DNA of 64,000 bases from Prorocentrum cordatum (taxonomy: Eukaryota; Sar; Dinophyceae; Prorocentrales; Prorocentraceae), in contig CAUYUJ010018483.1 in assembly GCA_963575745.1 (NCBI GenBank), forward strand, positions 1 to 64,000. The letters are read 5' to 3'. The notes beneath the pieces are model-generated. The model made no database searches. It had not been told where the DNA came from and worked only from the letters and a program-made list of their open reading frames with translations. The position numbers were made by a program, and so were the translations under genes. Positions 10,698 through 19,559 of the stretch are shown here, one piece after another (the first letter of the stretch is position 1; the number at the start of each line of letters is the position of its first letter).

Positions 10698-10858
10698 CCA
10701 CCCACCAAACCACCCCAACCCAACCCGAAGGCTCAGATTTACCCTCGATTTCCAGTGGGGGGGGGTCGGGAAACCTTGAAAAAACACATGTAGAACCATT
10801 ACTCCCCCCAACCCGAAATTCGGGTCTTCGGGTTGGGTTGGGGTGGTCTGGTAGGTAG
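10698..10858. mobile_element. 161-bp inverted-repeat element inside the RT gene
   Basis: Left arm 10700-10730 and right arm 10826-10856 are inverted copies with 29 of 31 matches (core ACCACCCCAACCCAACCCGA). The outer bases stay partly complementary to 10698 and 10858. TCA flanks it on both sides (10695-10697 and 10859-10861), a possible 3-bp target duplication. It separates two parts of the retroelement coding region, so it inserted later. Too short to encode a transposase: a MITE-type element. Confidence 0.7.
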
Positions 10859-10978
10859 TCAGTTCCAGTACTTCGAGGAGGACCTCGGGCACCAGCCGCG
10901 GCGGTCTGCGGCGTCGCACCTGCACGGGGGCGGCCTCGTCGGTGGCGCTGACGTTCTGCACGTCGGCCGCGAGCTCAG

Positions 10979-11051
10979 AGGAGGAGGAGGAGGAGGAGGA
11001 GGAGGAGGAGGAGGAGGAGGAGGAGGAGGAGGAGGAGGAGGAGGAGGAGGG
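10979..11051 (+). repeat. (GAG)n microsatellite in retroelement
   Basis: About 24 GAG triplets placed after a retroelement segment reading EEDLGHQPRRSAASHLHGGG (10873-10932). Confidence 0.9.
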
Positions 11052-11099
11052 GAAGCTGGAGCGCGAGGCCCGGCGCGCGGAGTGGGGCCTCACCCTCAC

Positions 11100-11700
11100 T
11101 GTTTGTCTTTGGCGGCCAGCGGGCGAGATCCCGACGCGCTGCTGCTGACTATGTGCTCGAGCAGGAGGGCCGCGCGCGGTGCGGTTGCGCGGACGAGGCA
11201 CTGGTGCGCAGGATCTGGCAGTGTCCTGCGAACGTGGGCGAGGAGTTCGAGTCCACGGCTGCCCATGTGCCTCGGGCGTTCGCTGGACACGAGGCGTTGC
11301 CTGCCATGCGCTTGCGCGGGGCGCCTGCCTCATGCGCAACCACTCCTGTCTTTTGCGACCAGAGAGCGAAGCAGGCCGCGGTGTCCCTCGGCGCGGACAG
11401 CGCCCTGGAGTCGACGAGGCGTGACGACGGTTTCGCGGTGGTCTGCGGCGACGGCTCCGTTGGGAAGTGCTCCGACGACCCGAGGCGCAGGCGCAGCGCC
11501 ACCATCATTGCGGCCATGGGCCAGGACGAGGACGGGCTGTGGACCGACCTGCGCTTGTTTCGTGCTGTGCCCGCCCCTGGCAGATGGCAGACGGTGCCGC
11601 GCGCGGAGATCCTCGGCTTCGCGCTGGCGCTGGAGTCCGTCGGAGGCAACGTCGGGTACGTGACTGACCACGAGCCCCTCTGGCGGTGCTGGGAACAGAG
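11100..11700 (+). pseudogene. retroelement RNase H domain, first part
   Basis: A Cys motif CGCADEALVRRIWQCPANV (11173-11229) precedes an RNase H-like core: VVCGDGSVG (first Asp, about 11447), TVPRAEILGFALALES (Glu, about 11606) and GYVTDHEPLWR (second Asp, about 11666). These match the D-E-D order of RNase H. The frame holds for about 180 codons, then shifts near 11700. RNase H would remove RNA from the cDNA hybrid. Confidence 0.7.
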
Positions 11701-11723
11701 CATGTCGTCCGTGCTGCCTGGCG

Positions 11724-12026
11724 GTGCCCACGAGGACCTCTGGTTCACGTGCGCGCCAAGCGCGGCTGGGCGGGCCTCCCGGCGCGGTCGAGGTGGCCTG
11801 GGCCCCCGTGCACGCGGACGAGGAGGAGCACATGCGGCTGCCGAGGTCGGAGGCGGACCTCGAGCGGGCGCTGGGCAGTGCCGCTGCAGATGCGCTCGCG
11901 GGCGCGACGGCTGCGGCCTGCCGGCGCCCGGGGGCTCGTGGGGACGGAGCCGCGCACCGACGCGGTCGACGCCGAGGCTCGCGCGGTCCGCGGACGGGCC
12001 TGCAGGGCCCTGGTGCTCGCGGCTGA
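11724..12026 (+). pseudogene. retroelement RNase H, C-terminal part
   Basis: Continues in another frame with VEVAWAPVHADEEEHM and ALGSAAADALAGATAAA; the AAAD Asp and the upstream His fit the last RNase H motif. The stop is reached at 12026, just before the next GAG tract. Confidence 0.6.
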
Positions 12027-12073
12027 GGCTGATCAGCTGCGTGGAAGTCGATGCCCACTCGCTCTGCTCGACC

Positions 12074-12171
12074 GAGGAGGAGGAGGAGGAGGAGGAGGAG
12101 GAGGAGGCGGAGGAGGAGGAGGCGGAGGAGGAGGAGGAGGAGGAGGAGGAGGAGGAGGAGGAGGAGGCGTC
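12074..12171 (+). repeat. (GAG)n/(GCG) microsatellite
   Basis: GAG triplets with occasional GCG, lying inside the retroelement's 3' part. Confidence 0.9.
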
Positions 12172-12419
12172 GGCCCCCTCGCTCTGCTGCCGCCGCTGCC
12201 TGCGCCACCTCGTCGCACGAGCCGCAGCAGTGTGGGTCGGAGCGCTGGGTCCGCACCAGCTGCCCGTGCGTGGTCGGCCAGAGCCAGCTGCTCTGTTCTG
12301 CGGCCACCGCATGCGCGTGCAGGCCCCCCGCCGTCGGAAAGGGGACGACGGCCGAGGCGTGGGGCGGATCGCCCGTGCCTGTGGCCGCGAGCGTGCTGCA
12401 GAAAGCTGGGAGAGGTGCC

Positions 12420-12755
12420 CTGAACCTCCACCCCTCCCATGTCCTGCATGCCGCCCCTTCGTTCTGCATCACATATTGTGCCAGGTGTGGCTTCTATACC
12501 CCGATCGCGAACTGGGGCGATGCACACTTCCTTCGTCTGCCGTGGCGAGGTGCGAATCGAGGTGGCAAGGAGAATCTCAGTCGAATTCGGAGGAGCTTGC
12601 ATCCTCGTCGGCAAGGCCCGCCCCGAGGGACCCTCCGTGTCCAGGAAGCCCGCCTCGCTGCTGCAGCAAACTGCGAGCAGGCGACGGAGGGTGCTGTCGA
12701 AACTCTCGAACCGAGCCCGAGCCTGCACCAGTCCCCAGGAAGGCCGCGCAGCTAG
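12420..12755 (+). pseudogene. retroelement C-terminal Cys-motif segment
   Basis: Reads HPSHVLHAAPSFCITYCARC then GFYTPIANWGD and LSRIRRSLHPRRQGPP. A His-rich lead followed by YCARCG is the usual C-terminal end of these retroelement proteins as I know them. Open to a stop at 12755, in a different frame from the RNase H pieces. Confidence 0.5.
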
Positions 12756-12873
12756 GGCGGTTGGGGCGAGGGCCTGGGCCACGCTGGGGCTTCGGTGCCT
12801 GCGTGGTGCTCGTTCCCCCGTCTGGGGTGCGTGATCCGACTGGGCCTCTGGTTACATTAAACGTTCCTAGACG

Positions 12874-13545
12874 TTCCTCCTCCACCTCCTCCTCCTCCTC
12901 CTCCTCCTCCCTTCCTCCTTTCCTCCTTTCCTCCCTCCCTCCCTCCCTCCCTCCCTCCTCTCCTCCCCCTCCTCATCCTCGCCCTCCCCCTCCTCGCTCT
13001 CCCTCCCCCCCACCCGCTCGAGGCTGAGGCGCCCGCCGCCGCCGGCGAGGAACCCGCGGCCGCGCCCGGCCAGCCGAGCGCCGGGGGCGGCACTGCCAAG
13101 GCCGCGCCGGGGCCGCCGCGGCGCGTTGCCGATGATCGCGGTGGCGGTGGCCTCCCCCTCTTCCTTTTCCTCCTCGTCCTCCTCCTCCTCCTCCTCCTCC
13201 TCCTCTTCATCATCCGCCTCCTCCTCCTCATCCTCCTCCTCCTCGTCCTCCTCCTCCTCGACCCTCGACCTCCTCCCGCCCTGTCCTCGACCTCCTCCTC
13301 CTCCTCGACCTCCGCCTCGACCTCCGCCTCGAGCCCCGCCTCGACCTCCGCCTCGACCTCCGCCTCGACCTCCCGAGGCCTCCAGGGGGCGGGGCGGGGG
13401 CGGGGGCGGGGGCCTCCTCCTCCTCCTCCTCCTCCTCCTCCTCCTCCTCTCTCGTGCTTCTCCTCCTCCTCCTCCTCCTCCTCCTCCTCCTCCTCCTCCT
13501 CCTCCTCCTCCTCTTCCTCCTCCTCCTCCTCCTCCACCCTCTTTC
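12874..13545 (+). repeat. long (TCC)n tract with GC-rich island
   Basis: TCC triplets (12874-13010), a GC-rich island (13015-13150) and further TCC and CTCGACC repeats to 13545, including a 24-bp-like CTCGACCTCCGC series at 13300-13375. Open frames on both strands are composition artefacts. Confidence 0.9.
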
Positions 13546-13651
13546 TTCATGAATAATTTCTCCCTGCCGCACCCCGAGGCCAGTTTTAGGGCGGGTCGGG
13601 CGTTTTGCTTGAGACTTCCTCACCATCTACGACTCTGAAGCTTAAACATTG

Positions 13652-14000
13652 GCAACAGCTTCACAGATGGAGGGCGGTTGGTTTTCAACATGTGTCTCTC
13701 GCTTTAGCGCCGCGCACATTCGTTTTGGACATTTGCAAGAGCTTCACGGATTGAGGATCACCCGTTGTCAAAATGTGGCTCTCGCCTTAGCGCCGCGCGC
13801 ATTCGCTAAAAAATCGCAAGAGCTTCACGGATTGAGGATAACCCGTTTCCAAAATGTTGCTCTCGCCTTAGCGCCGCGCGCACTCGTTCTAACAAATTGC
13901 AAGAGCTTCACGGATTGAGGGTGGTTCCTTTTCAACATGTGGTTCTCGCTTTAGCGCCGCGCACATTTGTTCTAACATTTGCAAGAGTTTCACGGATGCC
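13652..14000 (+). repeat. 82-bp tandem repeat, four and a bit units
   Basis: Units start at 13652, 13735, 13816, 13899 and 13981 (spacing 81-83). Each has GCAAGAGCTTCACGGATTGA, a TCAAAATGTGGCTCTCGC-like middle and TTAGCGCCGCGCGCATTCG. A single diverged copy is at 4691-4770. Confidence 0.85.
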
Positions 14001-14305
14001 CACGACCAACGTACCAGAGATGGTGTCTTGGGAGGATTCAGGAGTTTGCGGGTGCAACAGTTCTGATGATTCGCGGAGCTGAAATCCCAAAAATGGCGTT
14101 CTGGCACGGTCCAGGATCGTCAAGACGCAACAGTCAGGTTGATCCGTGGCATTGGACTCCCGAGAACAACGTTTCGGTATGCTTCCGGGTCGTTAAACGG
14201 TTGTCTTCCAACGAGGCAGATCCTTCAGAGGGAGCTTGGAGGGAGGGTGTATTCCAGCATCGTTGATGGTTCCTAGGTTTACACTGGTCCTCCTCCTCCT
14301 GCTCC
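14000..14305 (+). repeat. direct repeat downstream of the retroelement
   Basis: Homologous to 4790-5105, with shared GGTTGTCTTCCAACG and GGTTTACACTGGTCCTCC ends; diverged. The following 14310-14640 holds nothing I can support. Confidence 0.6.
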
Positions 14306-14636
14306 TCCTCCTCCTCCCAGACTCCCAGGCATGCTCGCGTCGTGGAGAAATCACGGCAGGAGGTTTTTGGTGATTTCCGGCCTATGGGAGCTGTCGCCAG
14401 CCCTTGGGACCGTCAAGAGACGACTCGGGATGAAAAATTGGCCCCAGGGAAAGGGTCGGGCTTTCCGGGGGTCGCGTATTGAAAACATCTGGACGTCGCA
14501 TGTCTGGGCTCGGTCCTACTCTCCCCCACCCTCCAGGCTTTCCCCTGCCTCATCTCAGCCATAGGCGTGTGACTTCTTCAACATCGGCCTCCCAGCCCGC
14601 GAGGCGTACGCGGCTGTGAATGCGTAGGACGAGGCC

Positions 14637-14812
14637 GAGGTGATGGTGGTGATCGTGGTGATGGTGGTGGTGCCGGTGATGGTGGTGATGGTGGTGGTGG
14701 TGACGGTCATCGATGATCCTGATGGTGGTGATGATGGTGATGGTGATGGTGGTGGTGATGGCGATGATGATGGTGGTGGTGGTTGTGATGGTAATGGTAA
14801 TGGTAGTGGACA
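14637..14812 (+). repeat. GGTGAT microsatellite
   Basis: Interrupted GGTGAT/GGTGGT repeats. Confidence 0.9.
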
Positions 14813-14820
14813 AGGGCTAG

Positions 14821-15162
14821 ACAGGCTTATGTTGCCAAAGCCACCTGCCGACGGACCTGAAGGAATTACAGAGGGCGGTGCGCTGGTTGCGCGTCTGCCT
14901 GTTTACGGGGCCCGCGACGTGGGCCGAGGCTTGCGGAAGAAGGCTCGGGCACGTTTCAAGGCACACGGATTACGCGAGATTGATCATGCCCGCTCTCTTC
15001 AGCATGCTCAGCCGTACGAACGAGATTGGGCGCATGCTTGGTACTCACGTAAAAGGTATCTTCTGGTCAGCAGATGAGGAGAGTCATAATATCTTCGATG
15101 TGGTGTTTGCAGAGGTCGACATCCGAGAGGTCAAGTCTGGCAATTCTAGACGCTTCGCGTAA
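14821..15162 (+). CDS. unknown protein segment, exon-like
   Basis: An open segment of 113 codons with balanced, protein-like composition unlike its repetitive neighbours: LPTDLKELQRAVRWLRVCLF, GHVSRHTDYARLIMPALFSM, IGRMLGTHVKGIFWSADEES and DVVFAEVDIREVKS. No ATG starts it and it runs out of the GGTGAT tract, so the true 5' limit is unknown; it could be a last exon ending at the TAA at 15160. I do not recognise the domain. The SL relic follows the stop by 10 bp, so the next transcript seems to be a separate unit. Confidence 0.45.
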   Translation, partial: TGLCCQSHLPTDLKELQRAVRWLRVCLFTGPATWAEACGRRLGHVSRHTDYARLIMPALFSMLSRTNEIGRMLGTHVKGIFWSADEESHNIFDVVFAEVDIREVKSGNSRRFA

Positions 15163-15172
15163 CCCCACCAGG

Positions 15173-15203
15173 TCCGTAGCCTTGGCTCAAGCTTGGCTCG
15201 AGC
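15173..15203 (+). other. degenerate, possibly tandem spliced-leader relic
   Basis: TCCGTAGCC followed by TTGGCTCAAG (15173-15191) equals the dinoflagellate leader with a 3-base deletion (ATT). It is followed at once by CTTGGCTCGAG, which resembles a second leader 3' end. Such stacked ends are expected when an mRNA copy is trans-spliced and copied again. The PPR gene's ATG is 70 bp downstream. Confidence 0.6.
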
Positions 15204-15260
15204 GATCTTGACCTAAGGTATTTACAGTGCGGCTCAAGCCGCGGTGCCGTGTCTTCTCGG

Positions 15261-15863
15261 ATGCTGGGCATCGGCCGAGGGTCTCGAGAAGCCGTTATTT
15301 CCCTCGAAGCGTCGATCGAGAACTGCGGTCGGACAAAACAATGGAGCGTAGCACTGCGGTTGCTCCGCGAAGGACTTCGATTAGGTGTGCAACTTGTCCC
15401 AGGCCGCTACATTGCGATTGCCAGCGCATGCAGAAAAGGCGGGCAATGGCAACACGCGCTTTCAGTGCTCAGTGACATGTGGAAGGCGAAGCTGGAGCCC
15501 AACGTCATCAGCTACAGCGTTGGGATCAGCGCGTGCGAGAAGGGCGGGCAGTGGCAGCCAGCGCTGGCACTGCTGAGCGAGATGCAGGAGGCGAAGCTGG
15601 AGCCCGACGTCATCAGCTACAACGTTGGGATCAGCGCCTGCGAGAAGGGCCAGCAGTGGCAGCGGGCGCTTGCGCTGCTGAGCGAGATGTGGGAGGCGAA
15701 GCTGGAGCCCAACGTCGTCTGTACTACAATTCCGGGCGAAGCGCGCGCGAGAAGGTCAGGCAGTGGCAGCGCCTCAGGCCGCCCAGAGCTCGCGGGCCGC
15801 CCGGAGAGCCTCCGGGCCGCTGCCCGACGGGCCCGGGAGGCCCCCGGACCGCTGGCGGACTGA
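15261..15863 (+). CDS. PPR protein, four motifs
   Basis: The ATG at 15261 starts MLGIGRGSREAV; the frame is open for 200 codons. Four pentatricopeptide motifs of 35 residues follow: a divergent one (ENCGRTKQWSVALRLLREG), IASACRKGGQWQHALSVLSD, ISACEKGGQWQPALALLSEM and ISACEKGQQWQRALALLSEM. PPR proteins bind single-stranded RNA, usually in organelles; no clear targeting peptide is visible. After the fourth motif the frame continues as an Arg/Gly/Ala-rich tail to a TGA at the start of the GGCCCAAGAC array, a tail shared with the duplicate at 27.3 kb. The SL relic just upstream suggests an mRNA-derived copy. Whether the tail is translated or an intron starts there is unknown. Confidence 0.7.
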   Translation: MLGIGRGSREAVISLEASIENCGRTKQWSVALRLLREGLRLGVQLVPGRYIAIASACRKGGQWQHALSVLSDMWKAKLEPNVISYSVGISACEKGGQWQPALALLSEMQEAKLEPDVISYNVGISACEKGQQWQRALALLSEMWEAKLEPNVVCTTIPGEARARRSGSGSASGRPELAGRPESLRAAARRAREAPGPLAD

Positions 15864-16510
15864 TCCAGGATTCCCAGATCGCCCCAAGACGGCCTCAGGA
15901 GGTCCCGAAGACGGCCCAAGACGGTCCAAGAGTGGATCCGAGACGCTCAAGATGGCTTCAAGACGCCTTCAAGACGGCGCGAGACGCTTCCACGAGGCCC
16001 CCAGAGCGCTCGAAGTGTACCTCCAAGAGGGGCCGCAGAAGCCAAAATCGTTGATTTTCTGTGTTTTTTCAGATGTTTCTGGCCTTCTCGCTTTTTCGGC
16101 TTTCCGACGCTCCAAGACCGCCCAAGAGGCCCCCCAGACCGTTCCAAGACGGCCCAAGAGGCCTTCAAGACGCCCCAAGAGGGCCCCAAGACGGCCCAGG
16201 AGTCGCCCAAGACGGCCCAAGAGGCCCCAAGAGAGGTCCAAGACAGGGACCCGGAACCGAAAAATTGAGGCCTCCACCCCAAGAGGCCCCCAGGAAGCCC
16301 CAAGACGCCCCAAAGAAACGCCGTGACGCTCCCAAGACATCCCCAGGAGGCCCCAGGACGCCCCACAGAGGCTCCAAGAGGCCCCCCAAAGGCCGCCAAG
16401 CGCCCCAAAAGGCCTCCAAGAGGCCCCAAAAGAGGGCCCAAGAGGCCCCAAGACGCCCCCAAACTGCTACCAAGAAGCCCCCAAACTGTCTCCCAGAGGC
16501 TCCCGAGAGG
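15864..16510 (+). repeat. GGCCCAAGAC array 1
   Basis: Degenerate 10-13 bp word CCAAGACGGCCC / CCAAGAGGCCCC. It contains one copy of the AT-richer core (about 16038-16125): AAAATCGTTGATTTTC ... CTTTTTCGGCTTTCCGACG. Both strands are open, hence long Arg/Pro or Leu/Gly frames; I consider it non-coding. Confidence 0.85.
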
Positions 16511-16879
16511 CCAACCACGAGATCCTAACCAGCATCCGCGAGATCTCAGGCCCTCGGCGAGATTGCCCGCAGGCCACTACAGCCGGTTCGGGGACCCTAC
16601 GTATACCAGTACCAGCATCCTTGGCTGCACCGGGGGCCTCACCGCTGCTCTCTCGGTTCTGCTGGCTTCGACCTGCCAGAGCTCTGAGCCGCTCCCCGAC
16701 GCCCCCAGGACGCCCCTGGAGCGCTCCCCGACGGCTCCCGGACCCCCACATCGCTCCAAGACGGCCCCAAAGACGTCCAAGAGAGCCGAAGCCGATCCGG
16801 CCAGAGCCCCACGACGGCCTCGAAATGCCCCAGAGACGTTCCTCGAGGGCCCCGTGGACCATGCCTTGAGTTTGGGGTG

Positions 16880-17507
16880 ATCGCGCACAGTCCCAGCGCG
16901 ATTAGCAAAAACCCATTCCTTTTCACGCTTCCAGATCAGTGCCCCCGCGGCTCCCCGACTGCTTTCTGAGATCGCCCCTGGACGTGGCCCCTTACACGTC
17001 GGCCCCACGCGTGGCCTCCAAACGGGACCCCCAAAGGCGGCCCCCACACAAAGCCTTTGAAGGTCGCCCCTACCGCCTCAGTAAGCGTGGCCCTTGAATG
17101 TTAACCCCACGCGTAGCCCCCAGGCGCCCCCAAACGTGGCCCCAAGACACACAGCCCCCAACCATTGCCCTCAAACGTGACCGTCACATCTGCCCCCGAA
17201 CCCCGCACCCTCAAACGCGACCGTCACATGTGCCCCCGAACCCCGCACGCGGCCCCCAAACATGGCCCCCGGCAGGGCTGCGAACGTTGCCCCCAATCAT
17301 GACCCCCTGACGAGACCCCCCAACGTGGCCCTCAAACGAGGCCCCCCAACGTAACGCCCAACTCTGGCCCCCACGCGTCCACCCCCCACATCGAACTTCT
17401 CGCGCACAGGGACTCTGTAAGATCGTTCGGGCCCCCTTACTCTGATTGTGTCTGAAAACCTACGTGTTTCTGCTAATCGCGCCCAGGCCTTGCGCGATTA
17501 GCAAAAA
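16880..17507 (+). repeat. segment bounded by GCGCGATTAGCAAAAA repeats
   Basis: GCGCGATTAGCAAAAA occurs at 16896-16911 and 17492-17507, each preceded by its inverted partner. The first is followed by CCCATTCCTTTTCACGCTTCCAG, which reads like an intron 3' end. Between them is a degenerate CGTGGCCCC series (16980-17400). The duplicate is at 28.56-29.19 kb. Confidence 0.7.
17472..17502. repeat. perfect 11-bp hairpin
   Basis: GCTAATCGCGC (17472-17482), a 9-base spacer and GCGCGATTAGC (17492-17502) are exact reverse complements. In the copy near 29.17 kb one base differs (GCGCTATTAGC), breaking one pair. Confidence 0.85.
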
Positions 17508-17537
17508 TTATCCCGGCAAAGCAACCTAACAGCGATG

Positions 17538-18660
17538 TGTAGAAGCATATCTGAAAGCATTCCCCTTAAGATTCAGATGAAAATCCAGTTGTCGAATTCT
17601 GCTGTTCTCGCAGTCGTAGTCGCATTCGCGATGACAGTCGCAGCGGCAACGGCAGTCGCAGTCACAGCCTCAGCCTCAGCCTGCTCCTCCTCCTCCTCCT
17701 CCTCCTCCTCCTCCTCCTCCTCCTCCTCCTCCTGCTCGTCCTCGTTCTCGTCCTCCTCGTCTTGCTCGTCCTCCTCCTCCTGGTGCTCTCTCCTCCTCCT
17801 CCTCCTCCTCCTCCTCCTCCTCCTCCTCCTGGTGGTCCTCGTTCTCCTCCTCCTGGTGCTCTCCCCCCCCTCCTCCTCCTCGTCCTCCTCCTCCTCCTCC
17901 TCGTCCTCCTCCTCCTCTTCCTCCTCCTCCTCCTCCTCCTCCTCCTCCTCCTCCTGGTAGTCCTCCCCCTCCCCTCCTCCTCCTCCTCCTCCTCTTCCTG
18001 GTCGTCCTCGTTCTCGTCCTCCTCGTCTTGCTCGTCCTCCTCCTCCTGGTGTTCTCTCCTCCTCCTCCTCCTCCTCCTCCTCCTCCTCCTCCTGGTGGTC
18101 CTCGTTGTAGAAGCATATTTGAAAGCATTCCCCTTAAGATTCAGATGAAAATCCAGTTGTCGAATTCTGCTGTTCTCGCAGTCGTAGTCGCATTCGCGAT
18201 GACAGTCGCAGCGGCAACGGCAGTCGCAGTCACAGCCTCAGCCTCAGCCTGCCTCCTCCTCCTCCTCTTTCTCCTGCTCCTCCTCCTCCTCCTCCTCCTC
18301 TTCCTCCTGCTCGTCCTCGTTCTCGTCCTCCTCGTCTTGCTCGTCCTCCTCCTCCTGGTGCTCTCTCCTCCTCCTCCTCCTCCTCCTCCTCCTCCTCCTC
18401 CTCCTCCTGGTGCTCTCCTCCTCCTCGTCCTCCTCCTCCTCCCTCCTCCTGGTAGTCCTCCCCCTCCCCTCCTCCTCCTCCTCCTCCTCCTCTTCCTGGT
18501 CGTCCTCCTCCTCCTGGTCGTCCTCCTCCTCCTGCTCGTCCTCCTCCTCCTCCTGCTCGTCCTTCTTCTCCTGCTCCTCCTGCTCCTCGTCCTGCTCCTG
18601 CTCGTCCTCGTCCTCCTGGTCTTGCTCGTCCTCCTCCTCGTCGTGCTCTTGCCCCTGCTG
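17538..18660 (+). repeat. 568-bp tandem duplication containing TCC tracts
   Basis: A 145-bp lead (TGTAGAAGCATATCTGAAAG ... CACAGCCTCAGCCTCAGCCT) occurs at 17538 and 18106, each followed by several hundred bases of TCC triplets with interspersed CTGGTGGTCCTCGTTCTCG words. Non-coding. Confidence 0.85.
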
Positions 18661-18662
18661 AA

Positions 18663-19095
18663 AATGTGGCCCAGGAATGGGAGTTCTGGGAAGTCGAAGA
18701 GCACGAAGTTGCCTACAGTTGGCTACGGGCATTCAAAATGTGGCCCGGGAATGGAGTTCTGGGAACTCGAAGAGCACGAAGTGGCCTACAGTTGGCTCCG
18801 GGCATTCAAAATGTGGCCCGGGAATGGAGTTCTGGGAACTCGAAGAGCACGAAGTGGCCTACAGTTGGCTCCGGCCCTCCAGAATGTGGCCCGGGAATGG
18901 AGTTCTGGGAACTCGAAGAGCACGAAGTGTGTGACTGTTGCATCCGGTTATTCTAAATGTGGCCCGGGAATGGCGTTCTGGGATCTCGAAGAGCACGAAG
19001 TGTGTGACTGTTGCATCCGGGTATTGAGAATGTGGCCTGGGAATGGAGTTCTGGGAAGTCGAAGAGCACGAAGTGTGTGACTGTTGGTGAAAAAC
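18663..19095 (+). repeat. 73-bp satellite, six units
   Basis: AATGTGGCCCGGGAATGGAG starts units at about 18663, 18737, 18809, 18883, 18956 and 19029; each has TTCTGGGAACTCGAAGAGCA and a variable 20-bp tail. The unit length is not a multiple of three, so it does not encode a repeat protein. Confidence 0.9.
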
Positions 19096-19232
19096 GAGCC
19101 CGGCACCTGCCGCCCGGCAACTCCCAACACCTGCCCGGACCCCCCTGTGGAGTGATCTGCTGCTCTCTTTTGATCCCACTAGAAACCTATCAGTCTTCGC
19201 TGTTAGGTAACACATTATTTTGACGCTTCCAG

Positions 19233-19530
19233 CGCTTCCGACACGTGCGCGTTCGGGACCAACGCCTGGATCTGCGGGCCGTGGATTCTCCACGGGTTCA
19301 CACTAGTCAGCTACAGCGTTGGGATCAGCGCGTGCGAGAAGGGCGAGCAGTGGCAGCGGGCGCTTGCGCTGCTGAGCGAGATGTGGGAGGCGAAGCTGGA
19401 GCCCAACGTCATCAGCTACAGCGCTGGGATCAGCGCGTGCGAGAAGGGCGAGCAGTGGCAGCGGGCGCTTGCGCTGCTGAGCGAGATGTGGGAGGCGAAG
19501 CTGGAGCCCGACGTCATCTCTACTACATTG
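19233..19530 (+). CDS. PPR exon, two motifs
   Basis: A plausible acceptor (TTTTGACGCTTCCAG, ending 19232) is followed by an open frame: ASDTCAFGTNAWICGPWILH, then LVSY and two PPR motifs (ISACEKGEQWQRALALLSEM twice), then the standard tail ISTTLQGPVRARRAQ, which runs into the array and stops at 19689. Only the exon and PPR part is supported. A near-copy with one motif is at 29.2 kb. It may be an exon of a larger gene or an isolated cassette. Confidence 0.55.
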
Positions 19531-19559
19531 CAGGGCCCAGTGCGTGCCAGAAGGGCGCA

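Larger units (their letters stand above)
5456..12870 (+). mobile_element. decayed LINE-like non-LTR retrotransposon
   Basis: One strand carries, in order, a Cys-rich N-terminal segment and coiled coil (ORF1-like), an apurinic-type endonuclease, a reverse transcriptase, an RNase H domain and a C-terminal Cys motif. I recognise this order and several motifs (ADWN, SFTDD, TDHEPL, YCARCGFYT) from retroelement polyproteins common in dinoflagellate genomes. The reading frame changes several times and at least one in-frame TAG is present, so this copy is inactive. A 161-bp inverted-repeat element and two GAG microsatellites interrupt it. The 5' end coincides with an SL relic; the 3' end is placed at the TCC tract and no poly-A was seen. 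Confidence 0.85.

Noticed and set aside
10700-10856. Telomeric repeat (CCCAACCC / CCCGAACCC words, also near 51820)
   Set aside because: Only a few words, not a tandem TTTAGGG-type array; at 10.7 kb they form the arms of an inverted-repeat element.
18663-19095. CRISPR-like array
   Set aside because: Units are contiguous with no unique spacers and the setting is eukaryotic; this is a satellite.
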